From the NCBI GenBank assembly GCA_029098225.1, contig JAQXNX010000033.1, forward strand, positions 1 to 64,000: 64,000 bases of DNA. The letters run 5' to 3'. The first letter of the stretch is position 1, and every line of letters starts with the position of its first letter. Both the position numbers and the translations under genes were made by a program. Positions 26,133-34,695 of the stretch are shown in pieces. Origin of the DNA: Spirochaetales bacterium (GTDB lineage: Bacteria > Spirochaetota > Spirochaetia > Treponematales > Treponemataceae). The notes under the pieces were generated by a model. That model was not told where the DNA came from and made no database searches. It saw nothing but the letters and a program-made list of their open reading frames with translations.

Positions 26133-27848
26133 TTATCTTCCAAAAAATCCCTTTAATTTCTGCCAGAAAGACTTCTTCTGTTCAGCAGGTTTATTGGAAG
26201 CATTATTAGCCCCACTCTGTTTATATGACTTCTTTTTATAATCAGCCTTTTTGTAGTCGCCTTTTTTGTAGTTTGACTTCTTTGAATCATAAGGCTTTTT
26301 CTTATAATCATTCTTTTTAAAGTCACCTTTTCCAGAAGAACTTCCGGAAGCATAAGCTTCTTTATACATCTTCATGCGCTCTTCATAAGAAAGACCGGCA
26401 AGTTTTGCAGGATCAATATATCTCGCAGCAGAGATATTTCTTGAATTTCCGCTTCGGGAAAAATCAGATTTACCATTAGATTTTCTATTTTTATAATCGC
26501 CTTTCTTACCATCATAAGATTTCTTGTAACCGTCACGACGGTCATCACGTCCGTGTCCACCACGTCCCCGTCTATCGCCTCTGTCATCACGACGTCTGTT
26601 ATGAATATCGCCATCCTTACCCTTGCGGTAGCCGCCACGATTATCATAATCATCATCACCGCGCCAGTTTTCTGTCTTAATGTACATTCCGGCAGACTTA
26701 TCTTCTTCCATCTGCTCAGGGTAAGCAACAGTGGCAGGAATCTGCATTTCAATATAGCGCTCAATTGCAGGAAGGTTATAAACATCCTGTTCTGAACAGA
26801 AGGTATATGCCTTTCCAGATTTACCTGCGCGGGCAGTACGGCCAATGCGGTGAACATAGTTTTCTGCCTCAACAGGAAGGTCGTAGTTAATTACCATTGC
26901 AAGGTCATCAACATCAATACCGCGTGCAGCAACATCAGTTGCAACGAGAATCTTAATCTCCCCGGCCTTGAACTTCTTCAAAATTGCAAGACGCTTACTC
27001 TGTGGCAGGTCTCCAATCATAAACTCAGCACCAATCTCATTAATAACAAGACGCTTTGCAATAACTTCGCAGCTTCTTTTTGTATTACAGAAAATAATTG
27101 CAGATTCCGGATTTTCGTGCTTAAGGATTCCAACAAGAAGCTTCATTTTTTCATCAGATGAAACATGGAGCAGCTCCTGCTGAATCTCACTTACAGTAAT
27201 GTTTTCTGCTTCAATTGTAATTTCAATCGGGTCGCGTGTATATTCCCAGGCAAGATTCTTTACATAAGTATTGAGAGTTGCTGAGAAAAGCATTGTCTGT
27301 CTTGTTTCTGCTTCTGGAAGCTTCTTTAAAATTTTTCGCAAATCGTCATAAAAGCCCATATCAAACATACGGTCAGCTTCATCAATTACGCAGAAATGAG
27401 AGTTACTCAGGTCAAGATTTCCGCCTTCATTCAAATCGATTACACGGCCAGGAGTTCCAATTAAAATATCAACACCCTTTTTCAAAGCCGCAATCTGCTT
27501 TTCGTAACCAACACCACCATAAACAGAAAAAGCCTTAAGTCCGCTTGTACCAACAAGAACCTTAGCTTCCTCTTCAATCTGAACAGCAAGCTCACGGGTT
27601 GGAGCAAGAATCAAACATTTTTTACCTGCATTCTGCTCTTTAAGCATTTCACCAATAACAGCAACAAGATAAGCGCAGGTTTTTCCAGTTCCAGTCTGAG
27701 ACTGAACATACAAATCGGGGCCCTTATTACCCTCTGCTGATTTTGAAGCTTTAATCACCTGTTCCTGAACCGGCGTACATGTAACATAACCGGAAGCTTC
27801 AATTCCTTTCATAAGTCTTTCATCAAGACCAAATTCTGTAAAATCCAT
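26133..27848 (-). CDS. DEAD-box RNA helicase with basic repeat tail
   Basis: A 571-residue ATP-dependent RNA helicase of the RhlE/DeaD group. The core shows motif I QSQTGTGKT, Ia PTRELA, II DEAD, III SAT and VI HRIGRTARAG within the first 370 residues. The tail (about 390-571) is highly basic: first RGG/DRR-rich, then many copies of KKxDYKK-like units, and it ends in KKSFWQKLKGFFGR. The tail probably binds RNA without specificity. AAGGAT precedes the ATG. The leader of about 175 nt contains a GC-rich palindromic element. Cold induction is possible for this family but not shown here. Confidence 0.93.
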   Translation of the reverse strand: MDFTEFGLDERLMKGIEASGYVTCTPVQEQVIKASKSAEGNKGPDLYVQSQTGTGKTCAYLVAVIGEMLKEQNAGKKCLILAPTRELAVQIEEEAKVLVGTSGLKAFSVYGGVGYEKQIAALKKGVDILIGTPGRVIDLNEGGNLDLSNSHFCVIDEADRMFDMGFYDDLRKILKKLPEAETRQTMLFSATLNTYVKNLAWEYTRDPIEITIEAENITVSEIQQELLHVSSDEKMKLLVGILKHENPESAIIFCNTKRSCEVIAKRLVINEIGAEFMIGDLPQSKRLAILKKFKAGEIKILVATDVAARGIDVDDLAMVINYDLPVEAENYVHRIGRTARAGKSGKAYTFCSEQDVYNLPAIERYIEMQIPATVAYPEQMEEDKSAGMYIKTENWRGDDDYDNRGGYRKGKDGDIHNRRRDDRGDRRGRGGHGRDDRRDGYKKSYDGKKGDYKNRKSNGKSDFSRSGNSRNISAARYIDPAKLAGLSYEERMKMYKEAYASGSSSGKGDFKKNDYKKKPYDSKKSNYKKGDYKKADYKKKSYKQSGANNASNKPAEQKKSFWQKLKGFFGR

Positions 27849-27860
27849 AAGAATCCTTTT

Positions 27861-27977
27861 GGCTGGGCGTTTCCTGCCTGCAGCAGGTCGCTATGTCCGC
27901 ACTTCGCTACCGCTCACCGTCCTCACTTCGTTCCGGTCGGCTGCCTTGCAGGTGCTCCCAGCGCTAACGCAATATAT
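27861..27977 (-). repeat. GC-rich palindromic element in helicase 5' leader
   Basis: About 115 bp of GC-rich sequence directly upstream of the helicase ribosome site. It has GCTGGG/CCCAGC near its two ends, the internal palindromic stretch CCTGC-CT-GCAG and several CGAAGTG(C/A)GGAC-like words. Its ends match those of the shorter element at 3300-3350. In the plus direction it is preceded and followed by AT-rich DNA with no gene. Confidence 0.6.
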
Positions 27978-28029
27978 TTTTACCGCACCATACACAGACG
28001 GCGGGATAAATACAAATTATGAGACTATT

Positions 28030-28058
28030 ATTATAATGTTTTTTCAGATTAATGTATA
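28030..28058 (-). promoter_or_regulatory. promoter of DEAD-box helicase
   Basis: Minus strand TATACA (28058-28053), 17 nt, TATAAT (28035-28030). It predicts a leader of about 175 nt. It is the best promoter in the gap but others in this AT-rich stretch cannot be excluded. Confidence 0.45.
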
Positions 28059-28086
28059 TGTATATAGGAAAAACTATTAAACGTGT

Positions 28087-28287
28087 TTACAGTTTCTTTT
28101 CCCGGGTTTTAACCTTATTCAGTTCTTTATAATAATCAAGATACTGATTCAAAACACCAAGGGCTGCCATTACACTCTGCTGAACATTTTCATCTTCATC
28201 AGCTTCTACAACATTTGCATTAAAAATTGCATCTCTCAGCCGGCAGAATTCATTATTCATTGCAAGATACTTTTCAGTAGCTGTCAT
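28087..28287 (-). CDS. small helical protein of unknown function
   Basis: 66 residues, acidic in the middle (EADEDE) and basic at the end (KTREKKL), predicted mostly alpha-helical, without a signal or membrane segment. I do not recognise the family. It begins 16 nt after the outer-membrane protein gene upstream and is likely co-transcribed with it. Confidence 0.65.
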   Translation of the reverse strand: MTATEKYLAMNNEFCRLRDAIFNANVVEADEDENVQQSVMAALGVLNQYLDYYKELNKVKTREKKL

Positions 28288-28303
28288 ATCTTTCTATACT
28301 CCA

Positions 28304-29461
28304 TTAATTCAAAGCAAAACGTACGCTGGACTCAAAACTCCATACATTCGAAACAAACGTATAGCCGATTGCAGAAGTTAGATCTACTACAGAAATATCA
28401 AAGGCATAACCAAGATAAATCTGCGGACGGAAAATCCATTTTCCTTTTACACCGCCACTCAAAGTTTTTGGCAGAAAATAACTTACAGCTTTATCGATAT
28501 TGCTTGAGCCTGTTCCCAAAAGACCTTTCCAGTCAGGCGAAACAGACCAGTCTAAAGAACCACGACTCAAGATAAAGCGAACGCCACCATAAGGAACAAA
28601 GAAATTTGCAAGTTTTACAGAAACCTGACCGCCAGTTGTAAATGTAATTGTCTTAAAAGTTGTATCAAAAGAATTAATAATTTCGTTTGAACCATTATAA
28701 TTCATACCGAATTTTGAATAATAAAATCCGCCGTTTACAGAAACTTTAAAATCATATGGCATATCTTTAATTAAAGCATAGCGAAAGTCGCCGCCAATAG
28801 AAAAATAATTAAAAGTTAATCCGCCAAGAGCTGCAGTTAAAGAGTCCATTTTTGAAGTATTTAATACAGCAAGCTCAAAACCAATATCAAATGGAAGATA
28901 ATATCCGCCTAAGCGCAAATCAAAATTGGCAGTTGGAAGAGGAAGAACATTTGTTTTTATCGCTTCTATTTCTTTTAAACCAAGTTGTGAACTTACTCTT
29001 TTAATTGTCTTTAAGCTTACAGTTGTCACTCCAAAATCTACACCAAGACCAAAATTAACACCCGGAACAAGAGAACCAATCCATGACTGCGCCCACTGAT
29101 TCTGGAAAACCTGCGCAGCCGAAACTGAATTTAATAAATCAAGAGTAAAATCATCAAGTCCGTTCTTAATTGTATTATATTTATCTGTAAAACCAGATGT
29201 TACACCTGTTCTTGGACTGGAAGATGTACCAAGAGCATTTTCAATTTCATTTTTGGCACTGGTTAAATCAGAAGAAGAAACATGATTATCTTTTATTGCA
29301 TCTTCTATCTGAGATTTATAATCATTAATAAGATTGTCATATTCATCAGGAATATCAAAAGTTACCGGAACTCCATCAGCACCTGTAAAAGTAAATCTTC
29401 CGGCAAAAACAAAGCTAACAGGAATAAAAATAATCAAAAATAAAGATAAAAGTCTTTTCAT
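28304..29461 (-). CDS. predicted outer-membrane beta-barrel protein
   Basis: 385 residues from the ATG at 29461, which has AAGGAG at a 9-nt spacing; an in-frame TTG at 29503 is rejected. The N-terminus is a clear signal peptide (KRLLSLFLIIFIPVSFVFAG). From about residue 130 to the end there are alternating hydrophobic/polar strands rich in Gly, Tyr and Phe, and the protein ends in a phenylalanine-containing strand (FESSVRFALN). This suggests a beta barrel of about a dozen strands. Residues 40-90 look helical. Function is unknown. Confidence 0.7.
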   Translation of the reverse strand: MKRLLSLFLIIFIPVSFVFAGRFTFTGADGVPVTFDIPDEYDNLINDYKSQIEDAIKDNHVSSSDLTSAKNEIENALGTSSSPRTGVTSGFTDKYNTIKNGLDDFTLDLLNSVSAAQVFQNQWAQSWIGSLVPGVNFGLGVDFGVTTVSLKTIKRVSSQLGLKEIEAIKTNVLPLPTANFDLRLGGYYLPFDIGFELAVLNTSKMDSLTAALGGLTFNYFSIGGDFRYALIKDMPYDFKVSVNGGFYYSKFGMNYNGSNEIINSFDTTFKTITFTTGGQVSVKLANFFVPYGGVRFILSRGSLDWSVSPDWKGLLGTGSSNIDKAVSYFLPKTLSGGVKGKWIFRPQIYLGYAFDISVVDLTSAIGYTFVSNVWSFESSVRFALN

Positions 29462-29628
29462 AACATGCACTCCTTCCGTAAATAACAGGAAAATGGAATA
29501 CAAAGTATTTCCGTGAGTATTCTAAAGTCTTTTCTTCAATCCATCAAGTTTAAATAAACGGAATTTTTTTTTCAAAATTGCACGCCACTCCATTCTGCAC
29601 GTAATTGCGAAACGCAATAATAAAAGGT

Positions 29629-29657
29629 TTGTCTGTTTTTTTTATTTATGGTAAATT
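29629..29657 (+). promoter_or_regulatory. promoter of RlmK-like gene, leaderless spacing
   Basis: TTGTCT (29629-29634), 17 nt, TAAATT (29652-29657), then 6 nt to the ATG at 29664. The -35 is the same hexamer as at murC. No ribosome site lies in the gap. Confidence 0.5.
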
Positions 29658-29663
29658 ACATTC

Positions 29664-30863
29664 ATGGACGATAAAATTACATATCAGGCAGAACTATTTT
29701 CTAACAGACTTAAACGCAAGTATAAGGAATTGCGTAAACAAATGCGCAAAAACCGAATTTCCTGCTACAGACTTTATGACCGTGATATTCCCGAAGTTCC
29801 TCTTTCTTTAGACTTGTATGAATTTTTGCCACAAGGAATTGATTCTGTTCTGGAGGCTGCACGCTTTATATCTGAGCAGAATGCACGACTCAGTGCAAAT
29901 GATTCTTCTATAGAAAAAGAGATAAAAGAACGTACATATGCTGTTCTTTATCTTTACGAGCGTCCATATGAAAAATCGGAAGAAGAAGAAAATCTATGGT
30001 TAAATGCAATGGCTGCTTCAGCTGCAGAAGTTCTTGGACTTGAAAAAACTCATATTATAAAAAAATCACGCGGACATAAAAGCCATAAAGATTCAGATAA
30101 CGAAGAAAATTCGCAATATCAGAAAGCATCAGCAGATAACGGCGGATTCACTCAGACAGAAGGACTTGTCCTCGAACAGGGACAGCTTTTCCGCATTAAT
30201 CTTACCACTTATCTGGACACAGGACTTTTTCTGGACCATAGAACACTGCGCTCAGAAGTCCGAGAAACAGCTAATCAAAAACGTGTACTAAACCTTTTTT
30301 GTTATACAGGAAGCTTTTCTGTTTATGCAGCACAGGGAAATGCCCGTTTTGTTGAATCAGCAGATCTTTCAAATACATATCTTGGCTGGGCAAAAGAGAA
30401 TATGAAGCTCAACGGTTTTACTGATAAAGCCCGATACATTTATACCCGTGCAGATTGCATGCGATTTTTACAGGAAAAAGCAGTGTCTGCAAAATCAGGA
30501 AACCTTACTTCACAAGCTCTTTACGATTTAATTATTTTAGATCCACCTACTTTTTCTAACAGCAAGGCAACAACAGACATTCTGGATATAAACCGTGACT
30601 GGCCGCAGCTTGTAAAAGACTGCCTGAATATTTTAGCACCAGGCGGAACACTTTATTTTTCTACAAATTCAGAACGCATTAAATTTGATATATCTAAAAT
30701 TCCTGCTAAAACTGCAGCCGGTTTAGATTTTATCTGTCAGGATATAACAACACAGACAATTCCCGTAGATTTTGCCGGGAAAAAGCCTCATAGAGTATGG
30801 AAATTCATTGTTCAGGAAAAAAATAAAGCTACTGAACAGAAAAAGGATAAGGTATTTCTATAA
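29664..30863 (+). CDS. class I SAM-dependent rRNA methyltransferase (RlmK-like)
   Basis: A 399-residue methyltransferase. The SAM-binding motif VLNLFCYTGSFSVYAA lies near residue 211, followed by the acidic end of strand 2 (ESADLS) and the catalytic DPPTFSNSK motif near 292. These match the C-terminal half of RlmKL, which makes m7G2069 in 23S rRNA, and the RlmI group. Residues 1-150 are a divergent RNA-binding region. The exact target is inference. Its 3' end overlaps the convergent pseudouridine synthase by 35 bp. Confidence 0.82.
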   Translation: MDDKITYQAELFSNRLKRKYKELRKQMRKNRISCYRLYDRDIPEVPLSLDLYEFLPQGIDSVLEAARFISEQNARLSANDSSIEKEIKERTYAVLYLYERPYEKSEEEENLWLNAMAASAAEVLGLEKTHIIKKSRGHKSHKDSDNEENSQYQKASADNGGFTQTEGLVLEQGQLFRINLTTYLDTGLFLDHRTLRSEVRETANQKRVLNLFCYTGSFSVYAAQGNARFVESADLSNTYLGWAKENMKLNGFTDKARYIYTRADCMRFLQEKAVSAKSGNLTSQALYDLIILDPPTFSNSKATTDILDINRDWPQLVKDCLNILAPGGTLYFSTNSERIKFDISKIPAKTAAGLDFICQDITTQTIPVDFAGKKPHRVWKFIVQEKNKATEQKKDKVFL

Positions 30864-31542
30864 TAAGATTTTTGCCGGAAATATTGAACTTTGCAGAATC
30901 AGAATTTTCAGTTTTATAACAAACTTCTGAAGAAATATAATTCAAAGGAATAGAAAGCCTTACCGAAGCCAGCTGAAGTCTTTTTATTTTTAGGGCTTTT
31001 TTAAGAAGTTTGTTTGCCTTAAAATTTCCATGAAGATCATCTCCAGCTATCGGGCAGCCTTTTTTAGCAAGGTGAATTCTTATCTGATGCATACGCCCGG
31101 TATCTAAAATAAGCCTTACAAGGCAAAGCTTCAGTTCCAGAGGACCTGTATTTTCATCTTCAATTTTTTCATTCCATTCTTTTTCCACTATAAAATTAGT
31201 AATGGCTTGTTTAATCTGCCCGTGCTGTTCTATATCTTCGCAGATTACACCTTTTTTTTCTTTTAACGTTCCTGCACAAAGAGCAAGGTATTCCTTTTTA
31301 ATTTCTTTGCCGGCAATTAATTTTGTCCATTTAGAAGCCGCAGAAGATGTTTTTGCAACAATCATAAGTCCGCTGGTATCTTTATCAAGCCTGTGAACAA
31401 GAAAAACCTTCTGACCAGTCTGCCTGGCAAAATCAACATCAAGTGAATGAGAAATATTTGCACCGCCCTGAACGCTAAGACCGGCACTCTTATTTATTAC
31501 ATAAATTTCATTATCTTCATATAAAATATCAATCAAATTCAT
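30829..31542 (-). CDS. RluA-family pseudouridine synthase
   Basis: A 237-residue synthase that isomerises uridine in rRNA or tRNA. It has the catalytic HRLDKDTSGLM motif (Asp essential) and the later RMHQIRIHLAKKGCPIAGDDLHG block. No S4 domain is present. The start is the ATG at 31542; the in-frame TTG at 31566 lacks a ribosome site. A promoter ends 8 nt before the ATG, so the mRNA is probably leaderless. The substrate position cannot be read from the sequence. Confidence 0.88.
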   Translation of the reverse strand: MNLIDILYEDNEIYVINKSAGLSVQGGANISHSLDVDFARQTGQKVFLVHRLDKDTSGLMIVAKTSSAASKWTKLIAGKEIKKEYLALCAGTLKEKKGVICEDIEQHGQIKQAITNFIVEKEWNEKIEDENTGPLELKLCLVRLILDTGRMHQIRIHLAKKGCPIAGDDLHGNFKANKLLKKALKIKRLQLASVRLSIPLNYISSEVCYKTENSDSAKFNISGKNLIIEIPYPFSVQ

Positions 31543-31550
31543 CCGAAAAC

Positions 31551-31579
31551 AATATAATGGAGGCAAATTAAAATGACAA
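31551..31579. promoter_or_regulatory. overlapping divergent promoters, RluA-like and transglutaminase-like genes
   Basis: Minus strand: TTGTCA (31579-31574), 17 nt, TATATT (31556-31551), 8 nt to ATG. Plus strand: TATAAT (31553-31558) overlaps the same bases and serves the gene at 31573, which by contrast has a GGAGG site. Its -35 is weak. Confidence 0.5.
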
Positions 31580-32781
31580 TAACCTCAGATTCAATAAGTT
31601 CAAAAAAAATAATCAAAAAATTAATGTGCTGCCTGTTTATTTTTGTTTCAATTTTTTGCCTTAATGCAGAAATCCTTATAGATAATGAATTCGGCTATTA
31701 TCTGGATATTCCAGAAGGTTATCAGATTCAACAGTCTGAAGATAATGGAAAAAGTTATCTTTTTTACCATCCGAACATTCCTGTAAACCTAGCTATAAAA
31801 ATCTATTCCGAAGCACAATATAATAATTCCATGCAGGTAATGAAAACTGCACTTTCAAAGCTTTCAGTTACTCAAACAGAAGAAAATACTTCTTCTATAA
31901 CCTGGAATGACAGAAGCTGCACAGTTTCTAATTTTACGATGATGCTTGATAAAGCATATTACACCTGGGCAGTCTGTGTTCCGTGTGATGTTAAAAACTC
32001 TTATTTATACTTAATGTGTTACACCCCCTATGATATGAAGGAAATAACTGAACAATTCATTATTTCTACAATAAATTCGCTCTACATGAGCGAAAAATAT
32101 AAAAATACAGCAGGAATAATTTCAAGCCTTGCTTTTAAAAATACAAAGGAAGTTTCCGGCGTAGAAAAATTAAATGGAAAGGAATTCAATTTTACAATCG
32201 GAGACCAGGATTTAGAAGGAAATAAATTTATCACAGATCTGGAATATTCAGTTTTATGTCTTTATAAAGAGCATAAAGCCGGAATTGAAGCCTGGAAGCG
32301 TTTTTACCGTCAGATATATAAAGACAGCTATGAGCGGCTTAAAAACTTCAGCGAAGCCTTTTACAAAACATATTACCCTCAGGCAAAGCTTAATAATCCG
32401 CAGAATCCAGACATTGCCTATGCACAGATTGTTTTAGACTATGTTCATACGCTTCAATATAAAAGGAATCAAGGAAAAAACGAAACAGATTTTACTTCTA
32501 TGATAGAAATTCTATATGGAGTTGGAAATGACTGCGACAGCCGCAGCATGATGGTCTGCATTTTATTAAATTATGCAGGAATTGATTCAATAATGCTGAT
32601 TTCGCCAGCTTATTCCCATGCAATGGCAGGTGTAAATAATAATGCGCCAGGACAAAAATATACTCTTCAGGAAAATGGAAAAACTTATCTTTACGGAGAA
32701 ACCACAGATAATGTAACCTGGGGTATGCTTCCTCAGAATTATTCGGATGAATCTCAATGGATTCCAATTGTTTTTGATTAA
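31573..32781 (+). CDS. exported transglutaminase-like protein
   Basis: 402 residues with an N-terminal signal peptide (hydrophobic 15-31, cleavage near NAE). The C-terminal part carries a plausible Cys-His-Asp triad: C321 in NDCDSRS, H349 in YSHAMAG, and the E376/D379 region in YGETTDN. This resembles the transglutaminase-like fold, which in bacteria includes proteases and peptide-modifying enzymes. Residues 35-200 form an unassigned domain. A GGAGG site precedes the ATG. Likely periplasmic; the substrate is unknown. Confidence 0.7.
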   Translation: MTITSDSISSKKIIKKLMCCLFIFVSIFCLNAEILIDNEFGYYLDIPEGYQIQQSEDNGKSYLFYHPNIPVNLAIKIYSEAQYNNSMQVMKTALSKLSVTQTEENTSSITWNDRSCTVSNFTMMLDKAYYTWAVCVPCDVKNSYLYLMCYTPYDMKEITEQFIISTINSLYMSEKYKNTAGIISSLAFKNTKEVSGVEKLNGKEFNFTIGDQDLEGNKFITDLEYSVLCLYKEHKAGIEAWKRFYRQIYKDSYERLKNFSEAFYKTYYPQAKLNNPQNPDIAYAQIVLDYVHTLQYKRNQGKNETDFTSMIEILYGVGNDCDSRSMMVCILLNYAGIDSIMLISPAYSHAMAGVNNNAPGQKYTLQENGKTYLYGETTDNVTWGMLPQNYSDESQWIPIVFD

Positions 32782-32804
32782 TTATTAAAAAAAGATGAGC
32801 GTAA

Positions 32805-32823
32805 CCGGCTTCAAAGAAGCCGG
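32805..32823. terminator. hairpin between convergent genes
   Basis: Perfect 8-bp stem CCGGCTTC-AAA-GAAGCCGG. T-runs on both sides are distant or broken, so it may be a weak bidirectional terminator. Confidence 0.5.
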
Positions 32824-32839
32824 CCTGCGTATTTAGTTA

Positions 32840-33487
32840 TTACACACTCACAAGAATGTCATAAATTTCTTTTTCGTTAAGTGCATTTATCATTGCGTCT
32901 CTTAAATCTTTATCTTTAAGCATGGCACTAAAATGCGAAATAGTCTTTAAATAATAAGAATGCTGGTTATAAGCAGCAGCAATCATAATCAGAATATTTA
33001 CAGGTTCATCATCAATTGTCTGATAATCAAGAAGTGGTGAACGGCAAACGCCGACTGCCATAACTAAATCTGTAACAGAAGAAAGCCTGACATGAGGAAT
33101 TGCAATACCTCTTCCAATTGCTGTAGACATTAACTCTTCACGCTTAAGAATTTCCTGAGTAAGCTCAGTTTCATTTTTTACCTGAGGAGCTGTTGCAAGC
33201 ACCTGAGACAAATAAGTAATAGCATCGTGCTTAGAATTCTGATTAAGGAAAACAACTCTGTTAGGAGCAATTATGTTTTTTGCCTGAACACTTATTTCCT
33301 GAGGACGGGAATTTTCTGAAGAAAGACGAGCATTAACCCAATTTTCAATTTCAGACTTTTTAAATCGCCATACGGTACCAATTTTACCGGCAGGAATTTC
33401 ACCCTTCTGGGCCCAATCATAAACAGTTCTGTCAGAAACTCTTAAATATCTGGCAACTTCTTCTATGGTTAAAATATCTTCTTCCAT
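32840..33487 (-). CDS. ptsN: HTH-PTS EIIA(Ntr) fusion protein (PtsN-like)
   Basis: 215 residues from the ATG at 33487, which has GGGAG at an 8-nt spacing; an ATG 15 nt earlier has none. Residues 5-55 are an excisionase-type helix-turn-helix (ILTIEEVARYLRVSDRTVYDW). Residues about 75-215 are a PTS EIIA domain of the Fru/Ntr type with the phosphorylatable H132 in GIAIPHVRL. The fusion suggests a DNA-binding protein controlled by PTS phosphorylation. I recall PtsN-HTH proteins in other treponemes. No PTS transporter is nearby. Confidence 0.88.
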   Translation of the reverse strand: MEEDILTIEEVARYLRVSDRTVYDWAQKGEIPAGKIGTVWRFKKSEIENWVNARLSSENSRPQEISVQAKNIIAPNRVVFLNQNSKHDAITYLSQVLATAPQVKNETELTQEILKREELMSTAIGRGIAIPHVRLSSVTDLVMAVGVCRSPLLDYQTIDDEPVNILIMIAAAYNQHSYYLKTISHFSAMLKDKDLRDAMINALNEKEIYDILVSV

Positions 33488-33589
33488 ATTGAATACTCCC
33501 ATATTTTTGAAATCTTTAGAATATTTTGCATATTTTACGTTATATTGTCAATATCTTAACCCACAAGTAGCGAAAAGTCAAATAATTTC

Positions 33590-33621
33590 TTGAATTTTAG
33601 CACATTATACTCTAATATAAT
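33590..33621 (+). promoter_or_regulatory. promoter of propeller-like gene, leaderless spacing
   Basis: TTGAAT (33590-33595), 17 nt, TAATAT (33613-33618), overlapping TATAAT (33616-33621). The ATG is at 33628, so the start site would be at the ATG or a few bases before. No ribosome site exists. Confidence 0.55.
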
Positions 33622-33627
33622 TATATA

Positions 33628-34692
33628 ATGAAGAAAAAAATTGCATTGATTCCTTTTATACTTATTGCTTTGTTCTTTACAATTTTATATATAATTCTTG
33701 CAGCAAAGCCTTTACACAAAGATTATCAGTTTACACCGGTATGGAAAATAAACACTGCAAATCCGGCAGTTGATGATGTTCAGGACCTGTCAAAACAGTA
33801 TTATTTCCATTTGGGACAAACTGCAGGATATTTTACAGAAGATGGAAAAATTACCTGCTTTAGAACATTTCCTGCAAAAGTTTCTATATCAGATTCTTAT
33901 TTTGCCCTTTACAATACAGATGCATCAAATACAGATTTTTTTACATCTAATGGCGAAAAAGCAGGTGTAATTAAAGGCGCAGGCTATCCGTTTATTGTTG
34001 AAGATTCCATATTCCGTTTTTTGCCAGGCGGATCCTCTTTTGCTAAATGCGATGCAGGTGGAGAAACCTTATGGCTTTATGAAGGTGTTATTCCAATTAC
34101 AGCCTTTTCTACAAAAGAAAATTTCTGTACGGCAGGTTTCGCAAACGGAAGCATTAAAGTCTACGATAATAAAACTGGAAATATTGAATCAGATTTTGTT
34201 CCTGGAGGAAGTGATTATCCTGTAATTTTAGGTCTTGATATTTCTAATGACGGGCTATATATTGCTTCAATTTCCGGCCATGATCGTCAGCGCTTTGTAC
34301 TTTCTCACAAGGAATCAAATCAGCAGAAAATTATATTCCATACATTTTTAGAAAAAGAAACATCTTCAAGAACATTAGTTCATTTCTGTAATGACAATGA
34401 AAGAGTTTTATACTGCTGCCAGGATTCAATAGGAATTTATAATATAAAAACTCAGGAAAACTTTTTTATAAACATGGAAAGTAAAATAATTTCTATAGAA
34501 GAAAGTGATGATTTTGTATTTCTTCTTGGGAAAAATCAGTCAAACTACACTGTTTTCTTAATAGATAAAACAAATACTCTGGAAGGATTATTTTCTTTTG
34601 AAGCACAGAGTGCTTTTATAAATTGCGATAACAACAATCTTTTTATTGGAAGCGACACTTCAATTTCCAGAATTGCAATTACTAAGGAATAA
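33628..34692 (+). CDS. membrane-anchored beta-propeller-like protein
   Basis: 354 residues. An N-terminal membrane helix (about 5-26) anchors a periplasmic region made of repeated beta-rich units of about 40-45 residues with patterns such as AGFANGSIKVYDNKTGNI and LGLDISNDGLYIASISG. This is typical of WD40/YVTN-type propellers. Function is unknown. It is followed after 3 nt by a degenerate LytM gene, so the two products probably work together in the envelope. Confidence 0.7.
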   Translation: MKKKIALIPFILIALFFTILYIILAAKPLHKDYQFTPVWKINTANPAVDDVQDLSKQYYFHLGQTAGYFTEDGKITCFRTFPAKVSISDSYFALYNTDASNTDFFTSNGEKAGVIKGAGYPFIVEDSIFRFLPGGSSFAKCDAGGETLWLYEGVIPITAFSTKENFCTAGFANGSIKVYDNKTGNIESDFVPGGSDYPVILGLDISNDGLYIASISGHDRQRFVLSHKESNQQKIIFHTFLEKETSSRTLVHFCNDNERVLYCCQDSIGIYNIKTQENFFINMESKIISIEESDDFVFLLGKNQSNYTVFLIDKTNTLEGLFSFEAQSAFINCDNNNLFIGSDTSISRIAITKE

Positions 34693-34695
34693 AAA

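Noticed and set aside
26372-26872. 166-codon minus-strand frame inside the helicase gene
   Set aside because: It is a shifted reading of the repetitive basic tail of the helicase and has no start signals.
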